Of a stretch of 15,248 nt of DNA, positions 1-10,514 are shown in pieces (position 1 is the first letter of the stretch; each line of letters opens with the position of its first letter). A program made the position numbers and the translations under genes. The notes beneath the pieces were generated by a model. It was not told where the DNA came from. It searched no databases and saw only the letters and a program-made list of their open reading frames with translations. This stretch comes from Russula earlei (taxonomy: Eukaryota; Basidiomycota; Agaricomycetes; Russulales; Russulaceae), in NCBI GenBank assembly GCA_025769875.1, contig JAGFNK010001077.1, positions 1 through 15,248 on the forward strand, written 5' to 3'.

Positions 1-617
1 TTGCGTCACAAACCAGCCGGTTTGCAAGATGACCAGTGCTTTAGAGATGATATCGCCCTTGCTCTTGTCCTCGATCTCCTCTTTCGCAATCCGGGGGAAA
101 TCGCCATTGCCTGTTAGAGAATATGATTCCAACTGTCCGGGCAACAGCACTCGGACGGGCCGGTTCCCCTCGTACTCCATGAATCCTCCCATTATCGCAA
201 AATGACCGTGAGTGATCGTCCATCCTTCATCTGCGATTGTCACTATGAATTATTTGCCATCAGTATCTAGGACTCACGTTTATTCATCTCTGCTAGTATA
301 GCGGCCGTCTGTCGTTGTCTCAATGCCCACCCAATCATTATTTCGGGAGCAAAAAGGGCAGCAAGCATCAGCCCAATGCGTCGGACTGTGACCCTTGGCC
401 ACTTCTCATCAGGACTTGGTATGTTGGGATGTACGGAGACCCATATGCATAGTAGGATGGTGACCGCGCAACTCCATATGATGTCACGGAGCGACCTGCA
501 TCCATGATGGTCATTGCAGGAAGGGCCCCGAAATGGCTCGAGAGAGACAAGTGGGGAAGAGGCTGAGACAACAGGCGATGCGCGGGTAGCTGCGAGAATA
601 GCAAGAGCGACTATCAT
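1..617 (-). CDS. Agaricomycete membrane protein of unknown function (5' part)
   Basis: Two exons are visible, 278-617 and 1-230, joined across a 47 nt intron (231-277, GTGAGT donor, GCAG acceptor). Joining keeps the frame and yields the motif HEGWTITHGHFAIMGGF at residues 114-130. The 190 residues seen start with a hydrophobic signal-like segment (1-19), then a DHHGCRSLRDIIWS motif (36-49), a membrane segment around 47-62, a second around 80-98, and a third beginning near the window edge (ALVILQTGWFVTQ). I recognise this arrangement from a large agaricomycete family of uncharacterised integral membrane proteins with many paralogues per genome; no function is known to me. The ATG at 617 is chosen because it begins the hydrophobic leader. 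The gene is cut by the window edge, so the C-terminus is unseen. Family recognition is from memory; the reading frame and intron are directly visible. Confidence 0.8.
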
Positions 618-1313
618 GATAGAAGGGAAATGAGAGGTAGGAGAATCCGAGGAGAGGGTGTCGTGATGCTCCCACGCATGCTATGTATGGGACATGACAC
701 GGGCGCCTCTAATGCTCGCTCTTGGGCTCGAGTTCTTTCCCTGTGCGCGGTTCACCGGTACGTCCATGGCCCTGCCCTCTTTTTTTACCACTACTACATG
801 CCACCTTGATCGGGTCCTGATTCACTCTGGACGTGATCCATGTCTCTTGACGATCACCTCTACCCCCATCTCCCTCTACACCACGTCGCCGCCAACAACT
901 CTGTCACATCAGGATCCGCCGACGTTTCAGAAGCACCTTATCAGGTGTCCTCGCCATACCTCTCACCATCACATCAGAAAACGACGACTCCCCAGACGAC
1001 GGCCAACCTATAAGGCTGACTTTGGAGGGAAGTGATGTTACACACTCTCTGTGCAAACCAAAGACGCTCAAGCGCAATGCTACGAGCAACCTCGCTTCCC
1101 CTTAGCGCTAACACGCATACAACCGCAGCGTCGTAATATCATACAACACGAATACACATTGAATGAAAGGCATACACTGACTGACCTAGGGCTGATTCAT
1201 ATAGCAGGCATCAAGATTAGTCATAATCAAGGAACACATACCATACGGCTATCAAGCTCAATTCCTCTCGGGGCAGACAGTAGTAGGTCCCTCGTATCCT
1301 GGCAGAAAACGTT
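618..1313. other. Intergenic: promoter of the membrane protein gene and 3' flank of the HUA1-like gene
   Basis: Both neighbours are on the minus strand, so this 696 bp should hold the upstream region of the gene starting at 617 and the downstream region of the gene ending at 1314. Short open frames occur on both strands (for example 840-1013 plus, 904-1089 minus), but none shows a recognisable family or convincing splice context. No tRNA, repeat or TATA element was evident. Confidence 0.5.
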
Positions 1314-3004
1314 CTAATTCAATAATCTCCCGATCCCCCCACAAGTCTCGCATGGCAACTCGTCAAAGATCAAGAACGGAGTCTTGCCGCGTCCGCCGCA
1401 CTGCCAGCACAGCCGCCCGCCGATGCGTTTATCGCCCGGCAGGACCACGGCTGCGTCTGGCGGTGGAGGCACACCAAATGGCATCGGCACACGGCGTGTG
1501 CCGCACCGCCACGCTCTCGACGAGCAGCGCGGCAAACGATACGCATCGGCCACTGGGAGCGGCGGTAAGCGCGCTTGTGGAGGCTTGAGTGCGGGTAGCG
1601 GACGTTGGAACGAGCGGCCTTGCTGGCTCTGGCTCGTGGTCCCGGTGCCTTGGCCACCCCAAGGGCTTGAGTCAAGTATAGCCGTGTATGGTGTGCCGAA
1701 GCGGTCCCAGCACTTGCGGCACGGGTGCGACGGGTCAAAGCCCTTGTAGCCCGTATTCTGACCTTTTTTTGCATCGGGAATAAAAGTGTGAATGGTATGA
1801 AAGGGACAAGAGACGCAAGCAAGAGCATACATTTTTGACACAAATAAGACTCGGAGTAGACGAGCGTCTTTCCATTGAACAGCAGGGGCCGGCCCGGCGT
1901 GGGTGTGGTGGTCGGGCGCCCGTCCCTTGCAGGTGCCGCTGTAGGTCTATTGGCGTTCGGAGTCGATGCAGCGCGAGGACGACGGGGAAGGGGTGGAGGA
2001 CCAGGTGGAGGATCATACTGAGGTCGATGCGGCTGCTCTTGCTGCGTGCCGGGAGATGGAGGAGTAGCAGTACCCGCACTGTAGAAGTCCCGCGCGAAAC
2101 CCGACATTTCGGAGTGGGAACTTCCGGGAGAAGGAAGAGAAGGATGATCAAAGCGGTTCTGATTTGACTGTTCTCGCTGCGTGTCGGGGGGCGGAAGGAA
2201 AGCAGTGCCTTCACTGTAGAAGTCCCGCGCGAAATCGGACGTAGGAGAACGAGGTGGAGGTTCACGTCGTGGTCGCTCACGTTGCGTGTCGGGGGGTCGG
2301 GAGGTAGTAACGCCGGCGTTGTAGAAGTCCCGCGAAAAATCGGACATCGGAGAGTGGGGGAGCCTAGAAGAAAGGCTGGCAGTGCTTGGCCTAGGTGCGA
2401 GGCGTGGGGGCTCGGGTTGCGGCAACTGTAGTTCCTGGCGTGGCCGAATCTGTGGGATTGGGAACGACAAGAAGGGCTCGGGCGCACGCTGGAAAGGTCT
2501 TCTCGGGCCCAGCTCCACGACCAGTTCACCGCCACTGACATCCGGCGCCGGTGAGTACGCAGGAGGGGGGATTGCATCACGCGGGAGGTCGACCGTGGGC
2601 GGCGTACGGACACTGGATGGTTGAGGGGAGAGGACTACGTTCAAAGACTGGCGTGGTGGGAGAGAAGGAACTGCGATCGTAGTCGGTTGGTGTTGTGGAC
2701 GGCTGCGACGAGGGAGAGTTTCGGTGGAAAGTCGGGCGTTGTGAGACAGACGAGCGGGGGAGATCCTTGGGGTGAGCTCAGGGAGAGCTTCTGGAGAGTC
2801 TTCATGAGGGGAAGGAGGGCCTGCCTCTGGTTCAGAGGAATAACTCGGTGGGCTCGAGATCGTGGACCCTCCAGTCAAGGATGCAGTGAGAGGTGGCAGA
2901 GTGTTATAGGGGGGCACGCTCGAAGAAACTGAGGCTCCAGTGGGATTTGGAGTGACGGTTGGAGCACGAAAAGGATTACGAGCGGATAGCTGAGGGGTAC
3001 TCAT
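1314..3004 (-). CDS. HUA1-like proline-rich protein with DnaJ-type CxxC zinc modules
   Basis: Exon 1 is 1831-3004 and exon 2 is 1314-1762, with a 68 nt intron (1763-1830, GTATGC donor, AAAAAAAG acceptor); the join gives 540 codons plus a TAG stop. Residues 1-375 are proline, serine and arginine rich and probably disordered. They contain PPSY (52-55) and PPAY (147-150), which fit WW-domain ligands, and a PPGPPPLPRRP stretch (about 332-342) that fits an SH3 ligand. Three copies of SDFxRDFY start at residues 221, 256 and 301. Splicing rebuilds CQKCQNTGYKG (389-399) followed by CRKC (406-409). The C-terminus has CWQCGGRG and CETCGGIG (cysteines 510, 513, 529, 532), the CxxCxGxG pattern of DnaJ-type zinc fingers. 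Yeast Hua1 combines a proline-rich region with such fingers and is linked to Hse1/Rsp5 endosomal sorting and actin patches. The acceptor has no pyrimidine tract, but only this junction restores CxxC and frame. Assignment to HUA1 is by architecture from memory. Confidence 0.82.
2081..2346 (-). repeat. Three in-gene repeats encoding SDFxRDFY
   Basis: Near-identical DNA (plus strand GTAGAAGTCCCGCG, extended in two copies by CGAAA) occurs at about 2081, 2216 and 2321 inside the HUA1-like gene. Each copy encodes S-[DG]-F-[SA]-R-D-F-Y followed 12-15 residues later by P-x-TQxE. The spacings are 135 and 105 bp, both multiples of three, so the duplications kept the frame. Repeat units are about 23 residues, separated by variable proline-rich linkers. 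Confidence 0.85.
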
Positions 3005-3336
3005 CGTGTACTTGGATCAAGGTGTCTTGGAAAGTGGATTTAAGAACTCATGCAGTACTCATGGTCCAATGCAGCCCACAAGGCACAGGTTTGCGCAGCT
3101 GGCATGGCACTGGCACTCGTAATTGTGAAGGCAATGAAAGGCACGTGAGTCGCGGTACGCCTTATTTTATTCTCATTGATGACTACATGACTACGATAAA
3201 CATTTACAAGTTCAGTGATGTTATACCACTGGTTCCCTTTGTCCTGCACTTCATCTTCACGCACATTTTCAACTATTCATTCCTGTGCCTTTGGTAGTAG
3301 TGAATGAGGCCGGTCGTCTATATCAGGCGTGACACG
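3005..3336. promoter_or_regulatory. Upstream region of the HUA1-like gene and 3' flank of the isomerase gene
   Basis: This 332 bp lies between two minus-strand genes and should contain the promoter of the HUA1-like gene. A palindromic CACGTG E-box core sits at 3142-3147, about 140 bp before the ATG. An open frame at 2959-3297 overlaps the start of the HUA1-like exon and has no coding features. No clear TATA element was seen. The regulatory role is inferred from position only. Confidence 0.4.
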
Positions 3337-5250
<1,914 letters not shown>

Positions 5251-5616
5251 GGTCGTGAGGGGTTTGCAACAAATGCAAATGTCCACCGGGAGCTCAGTTG
5301 CTCATGCTTATATATCATCAGGGACGTATGACGATGCAGATCGGAGTCCGATCTTCCGTGAGAGTGAAATCTCTGCATTTGCACTCACCGCACCACATTC
5401 TTCCGTTTGAGAGCGAACGTTCTCACACACCTGTGAAACTAGGACATTTTTATAGCAAAAGTCCAGGCGGTCCACCCCTAGATAATTTGATTTGAGATAA
5501 TCGTAGTCAGCAGCGGGGATATCACTCACGATCACGTGCTGAGAGTCATCTGCTGCATTCACCTTTCCTACATCCCTTTTTCCTTCTCTCTCCGTCGTTG
5601 CGTTGCGATCTACCCC
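5251..5616. promoter_or_regulatory. Divergent promoter between PGI1 and the unknown plus-strand gene
   Basis: The 366 bp between the two start codons must serve genes on opposite strands. A CACGTG palindrome lies at 5533-5538. On the plus strand a pyrimidine-rich stretch (about 5561-5616, many CTTTCC and TTCTCTC runs) leads into the ATG at 5617, as is common just upstream of basidiomycete start codons. The TATA-like element of the isomerase gene is listed separately. Co-regulation is inferred, not shown. Confidence 0.6.
5307..5314 (-). promoter_or_regulatory. TATA-like element of PGI1
   Basis: The minus strand reads TATATAAG here, 57 bp upstream of the isomerase ATG at 5250. Sequence and position fit a core TATA box for a highly expressed glycolytic gene. 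No transcript start data are available. Confidence 0.55.
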
Positions 5617-7475
5617 ATGACGACAGATGATTCCGTTTGGTCTTTCAATCTTCGCTCTTACAACCCTCGCGACTTTTCGGACTCAGATTCAGATGATAAT
5701 CTTCTAGACAATCCTTGCTCGGACGGCTCCACTCTGGTCGACCATCCAATGAGTGAAGACAATGATACTGCCGTATTCAGGCCGAACCCTTGGACCATAG
5801 CCAAAATAAATGCAGCATCACGCGCAGCTTACACGTATGCACTTCGTTTTCTTGACCCCATAGCCGACTTGGATTCGCGTGTACGCCGTCAGTGGAACCT
5901 TCGTTTTCCTAATCAGAGTCGCCTTAGGTTCCAACAAAAAAGTGATGACATTTCAATGAGTAATGCCATCAAAACAACTGAAAAGAAACGGCCACAAGGA
6001 AGAATAGTTGATTTCTTAAACAAACAGGCCCAACAACCGCCTTCGGACTCAGGTTCTGGACTGCGGCCACTTGATCCTTCCTCTCTCAGGCTGTCGAGTG
6101 GGACAAAAGGATTTGTCATTTCTGGGTCTGGCGCCGTTACTCAAACTGCGGGACGTCCTTGCGACTCAAATGCAGTTGAGGGCACTCGTCGGATACTTCG
6201 TGCAACTGACTATCGACCACCTTCGTCTACTTCTGACCGTGTTTTACTTACCAAGCCCACTATCTCAACCCTGGCTTCTGATGCTAGAATTCATTCGAGA
6301 CCTGAAATCATACCGCGAAATTCTGTTACATCTCAGTCTTGTCCTGTATCCCAACAGGCAAAGGCACCGACGGCATCTGCCCACACAACTGTCGGTCGAC
6401 TATTGGAGATGTCCACGGATGCCGTAGACTCCCACCACTCATTGTGTGTGGCTTACGGGGAGGCTATTTCCTCACAACGAGCTCCTCCAGCCTCGTCATC
6501 TAACTATAAGACGCGTCGCCTCCTGACTCCCTCGGCTCCCTCATCCGACCTCATATACACCCAACCCTCCTCAGCAAATCCCGCCCAACCTTCGATCACC
6601 TTTGCGCGTTCACCAGGTCCAGCGTCCATGTATGCGTGCAAAACACCGGGCGTAGAAGCTATTCATGCTCGCCGTGTTATCGAGAAACGAAATGGGACTC
6701 CAAACGAATTTGCTCAGGGCGCGCATACACAATCCAGATTTACCTTTTCTATATCGCTCATTGTTCCTCCACAGCTACATTACCGCGTACAGTCTCGCCA
6801 ACTCAGTTGCCTCTGACCGTGGCTTCTTATCATAAGTCTGACTTGCCAACCCATCAGCGTATAGTTATTATTATTATGATTATTCCGGCATGTCTGCCTA
6901 ATAGATATTGACTGCTCTAGCGCGTAACCCTTCACCAGCGTCGCAATTTCTACCAATAGCCTCGCAGGCTCAGGGTGGGTCCGACGAACTCTCTGAATCG
7001 ACACCTCTTCACCCTCAGAGCTTTCCCACGAGCGTGGTCGACCCCTCCTACCTTTCACCTCTACGTACACGGGAATCCCCATACAACCATAGCACTTTGC
7101 AACCCCCTCCCGATGACGACAGCGAGTGGACAACGTTTCCTCGGCGCAAGCCCCGGCACCATGAGCAACCGAAGAACTTGATTACTGCCTCAGCCAGGTT
7201 CCGCCTGCCTATTCACTCGCGCGTTCTTCCGCCACCGACGGAACTTCCTGAGGGGAAGCGTCCACGGATTTCGCTGTATCGCCCCTCCACCACGTACAGT
7301 CACTGTAGATCTTGCTGGCCTTGAAGGCCGATACGCGCTCGTACGTGGCGCTATGCGCAAGGTGTGTACCCCTGCGTCCTGGGATCCCTGACATGGGCCG
7401 TCTGTCTCTGTTCCAGTGTGGATGGGGGCTGAAGCTGACTCGGGAGCCGGGGCAGTAGCGTCGCCTCGCTTCTAG
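5617..7475 (+). CDS. Unknown fungal protein, disordered with conserved-looking C-terminal module; one frame break
   Basis: I do not recognise a named function. The ATG at 5617 opens MTTDDSVWSFNLRSYNPRDF, followed by an acidic SDSDSDD patch and a long serine/proline-rich region. Exon 1 runs to about 6718 if a GC donor is used, or 6673 if GTGTTA is used; both keep phase with the acceptor at 6774. Exon 2 is 6775-6858, and the intron 6859-6920 has a GTATAG donor and CTCTAG acceptor. Exon 3 from 6921 contains DDDSEWTTFPRRKPR and RPRISLYR. After a CCCC run (7282-7285) the coding sense continues one base out of frame as PPPRTVTVDLAGLEGRY and ALVRGAMRK, ending at a strong donor (7362, GTGTGT, or 7366, GTACCC); the acceptor is at 7416. 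The stop is then 7458 or 7475. One extra C would explain the break, as a mutation or a sequence error. Exon edges are tentative. Confidence 0.6.
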
Positions 7476-7673
7476 AGCAGCATTGGATCCTCTAGAGCTG
7501 CCCAGTTGTGGTGCGGTGTATGTAGATGGAAGCAGGACAGTGGAGGTCGGAATTCTCAGCTGGGGAAGGAATTGTTAAACGCGCGATCATGTGACTTTAA
7601 GCTTATGCAATGTGAGACTAAAGTGGCAAGTTCCGGTTGTGGTTCATTCTTGTTGTTCGGTCGGTCGGTCGTC

Positions 7674-7743
7674 TCAGTCCCGTCCAACCCCTTTATTCCC
7701 TCACCCATTCCCCTTTGCCTTCTGCTACCTGTATCCCCTTCTC
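7674..7743 (+). promoter_or_regulatory. Pyrimidine-rich leader before the 7744 gene
   Basis: The 70 bp before the ATG are mostly C and T (CCCCTTTATTCCCTCACCC and similar), preceded by three GGTC units around 7658-7670. Such tracts commonly mark transcription start and 5' leader regions in basidiomycetes. This also supports choosing the ATG at 7744 over the more upstream in-frame ATG at 7591. Confidence 0.45.
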
Positions 7744-8914
7744 ATGGCCGACCATGTTGAGCTAGACACACTCCCTTCTCACGTAAAACAACCCCCTAGC
7801 AAATCACTCAAGCGCAGTGCATCCGTGGCGTCCCTTCCAACCCCCCCACGCACCGTCAGAAAACGCTCGCGCTCCCGTGGTTCTGCTTATCATTCCTCAG
7901 ATGATGATGACGTGGATGACGCTCTTCCTGTTGTTTCGCCACACCTTTCTCCGTCGCCGAATCACCACGTGTCCGAGGAGCTCTCCGCTGTTACACATAA
8001 GCGACGCAGGATCGATGCCGTCGTAGCTGAACTCAATGCCGAGGATGGCGAGGATACGTTCTGGCTTTCAGGCGCGCCAGCGGAGCCTCAGGATCTCAAG
8101 CCAGCATCAAAGTCATCGCGTTTTCCTCGTTCCGTTTCCAAGGGCAAGCCACCGTCCTCTTCTCGTCGTGGCCCACCTACTTCCACGCGAAGGCTATCGC
8201 AGTCGCGTGCTGTTCCCGCCTCGTCGGCCCCTGCGACATGGTCACTTCTTTCTCCTCCACCGACCAAGCCGAGTCGGCTAGTGACGCCACCTCGCAAGCG
8301 GACTGTCAAACCCATGCCTGTGCGGGACTCCCCGAACAACCCGTTCCTCGTCAATCCTTCGGACTCCCCGGGATCCGCGCCGAGCTCTCCTGTAGGCCCC
8401 CATACCCCCGTTCCTGATAAAGAGACTATCTACTATGTCTTGTATGTTTTTTTTTACCTTTCGCCTCTCACTCACTCAGCGATCATTCCTCTTTGTTAGC
8501 CGCGGAAAACGCCTAGCCTTCCAAAATCCCCACTTTGGCGCACCAAAGAACCCTCGATCGATGCTTCAGCCAGAGCATCCAGACTTTTCCCCGTCAGAGG
8601 ACTGCACCCCCCGTCGTCTCTTTGGGCCTCCCCGCAAAGGCAAGTCTAAGGCCAAAACCCAGGCCCTCGTGCCTACAATATCAAGGCGTTCGTCGTCTCC
8701 AACATGGGAGGACGATGGCGAAGACGACGATGCTTTTGGTGGGCCAGTGCGCGCGACATTGGCACAGGAGTTCGAAAGAATTGGCAAGGCGGTGGAAAAG
8801 AAGCGGCTTTCTCCTGGGAACGATGGGAAAGAAAGTGCCGAGGTGGCCGCAGTGCCCAAAGAAGGCACGAAAGTGACAGTATCGGGTCCAAAAAAATATG
8901 AAACGTTAACATGA
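7744..8914 (+). CDS. Unknown disordered, probably nuclear protein with many S/T-P sites
   Basis: Exon 1 is 7744-8441 and exon 2 is 8500-8914, with a 58 nt intron (GTATGT donor followed by a run of nine T, TTAG acceptor). The join gives 370 codons plus TGA, with no breaks. The start MADHVELDTLPSH follows a pyrimidine tract. Basic clusters at 36-46 (RTVRKRSRSRG) and 86-90 (KRRRI) look like nuclear localisation signals; DDDDVDD (53-59) and WEDDGEDDD (302-310) are acidic. S/T-P sites are frequent (for example TPPRKR at 181-186, RDSP, SDSP, SSP, HTP, CTPRR), suggesting phosphorylation by a cyclin-dependent or MAP kinase. The most protein-like, least repetitive part is ETIYYVFRGKRLAFQNPHFG (227-246), which the splice junction creates, then PEHPDFSP (257-264). 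I know of similar agaricomycete proteins but no function. No membrane segment or enzyme motif is visible. Confidence 0.8.
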
Positions 8915-10514
8915 AAATCTACTACAGCAAACACTGCCCTCAACATGCCATGAAAAGCGGTAAAGTACCGCGCGCGACGTTGCTTTTGCTGCTCCTTGCA
9001 TTCTTATCAATGGTGTTCTGGTGCTATTGGTTTTTTTCTCCTACTTTTCCCGCGATACCTACCTGTCACCATCCATTCCTCGCGATACATCTCCTCCCGC
9101 GCTCTTTTCTCCTTATCACCTTATCACCTACCCTCATCTTGCCACGTCCATAAGGTATCGTGTCCTGTGGCCCCACTACCCTTGTCCATACTGCATTTAT
9201 GTAGCTCGATGTAATACAATCATGATGATACGTTACAATCATATCACCGACGATTAGAGCTCGATGTTGGTAATGTATACACTCCGTCCTAATGTACTGC
9301 TTAGCAGTGAGCTAGTAAATCTGACCTTACGAATGAGATGAACCTTCTCGCGCAGCACCGGTACATGACCCTTGATGTCTGGATGCTTCATTCTCCTGTC
9401 ATGGAAAACTACCGAGGGCGTTATGGCGAGCATCTCTACTTGTCCTCGGGTCTTACTAACGGCGAATAACTTGACGTCCGCGTTCCAGATAATGTGCCCG
9501 TGGTGCGCTCCTCGTGGCAGACGGCATCCACGCATCGGCGCTTCCGAGCAACGTTCTCCCTCGATGCCTCTCACCCTTAAGCCTGCATGGAAATGAAACG
9601 CTGCTGCTGGTGGCAGATACCCATGGCCCCGGGCCTCGCTCACGACGTACCTCCGTCACACACGACACACGAGCAAGGCCGGCCACCCACACGCACGGCT
9701 GCGTCGCGGCCGAACGAACCCTCATCATGGTGTGAATGGGCAGACAGGATCCCGTCGGCGGTGGCCTTGCTCGCAAACACGACGCAAACGTTTCTCTGGA
9801 ACGGAAGCACGCTTCGGTTGGAGGCCCATCGAAGGAAGAATGAATGCACGTTGGGGTACGGGGGTAAGGAGCATAAACGGGGTTTATGACCTGCTCCTCT
9901 GATGCCCGTTTTTGGCCTCCCTTGCTTGCAAGCACGATCACGAGCGAAGCGAAGAGGCGAAAGCACGTGTAAGTGTGTGCGATGTCGCGGTGAGTGGAAG
10001 CTAAGGAGTCACCACATCGCAGAATTAAAGAAACAAGCAAGCAGCGGGGTCGCAGTATCCTGTTGATTAGTACCACGGTCATCGGCGCCAACAGAGAGGC
10101 CGGACGCAGAGTTCGCCCCTTTCCTCGAGGATGCGTCCAACGCGCGGGTAGAACTGAGTGCATTCATGTCCTAGATATCATTGACAATGACAATGATTGG
10201 TAGGTTCCATGAGGTAAATGATGCTGAATCGTTCCGCGAATGGAAGGGAATGTAGAGGTGGAGGTGATCGATGTTGCACATGCACGCAGGGAAGGGCGAG
10301 ATAGACATATAAGATACTTGGATAAAAATGCTCTTTAGGGAGTGCATTCGTGGAAGGGGGTGAGTATCGAGACCTTCACCACTGACGAGAGCAGAGAAGT
10401 GTGGCTGTGGTACTGTTTCCGCACATCGACTGACTTTGGCAAGCGCGGCGCGCCTACTTCGGCTGGTTCATTATACCTTTATACCTCCTCCTCACCCCGA
10501 GTCCTGCACTGAAT
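8915..10514. other. Gene-poor stretch upstream of the PAC1-like gene
   Basis: These 1600 bp contain open frames on both strands, the largest 235 codons on the minus strand at 9456-10163, but they overlap other open frames in GC-rich DNA and match nothing I know. A minus-strand frame at 9254-9643 has a fair donor (GTAAGG on the minus strand, ending near 9333), but no partner exon was found. The left edge should hold the 3' flank of the 7744 gene. The right 200-300 bp, with TTATACCTTTATACC near 10471-10485, probably contain the promoter of the PAC1-like gene. Confidence 0.45.
9866..9898. repeat. Inverted repeat (hairpin)
   Basis: CATAAAC (9872-9878) and GTTTATG (9882-9888) form a perfect 7 bp stem with a GGG loop. 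AGGAG (9867-9871) and CTCCT (9894-9898) extend it after a five-base bulge on one side. No T-run or gene end adjoins it, and it lies in the gene-poor stretch. Its role is unknown and it may be chance. Confidence 0.5.

Noticed and set aside
2621..2932. Plus-strand open frames opposite the HUA1-like gene
   Set aside because: They are shadows of the proline- and serine-rich minus-strand coding sequence.
6864..6884. TTA/TAT microsatellite as a regulatory element
   Set aside because: It lies inside a small intron and is a simple low-complexity run.
9254..9643. Minus-strand frame with a fair GTAAGG donor as a possible exon
   Set aside because: No upstream start with support and no downstream exon could be joined; no family was recognised.
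9456..10163. Open frame of 235 codons on the minus strand
   Set aside because: It overlaps other open frames on both strands in GC-rich DNA, has no recognisable motif, and its composition (many R, P, C, S) fits a chance frame.
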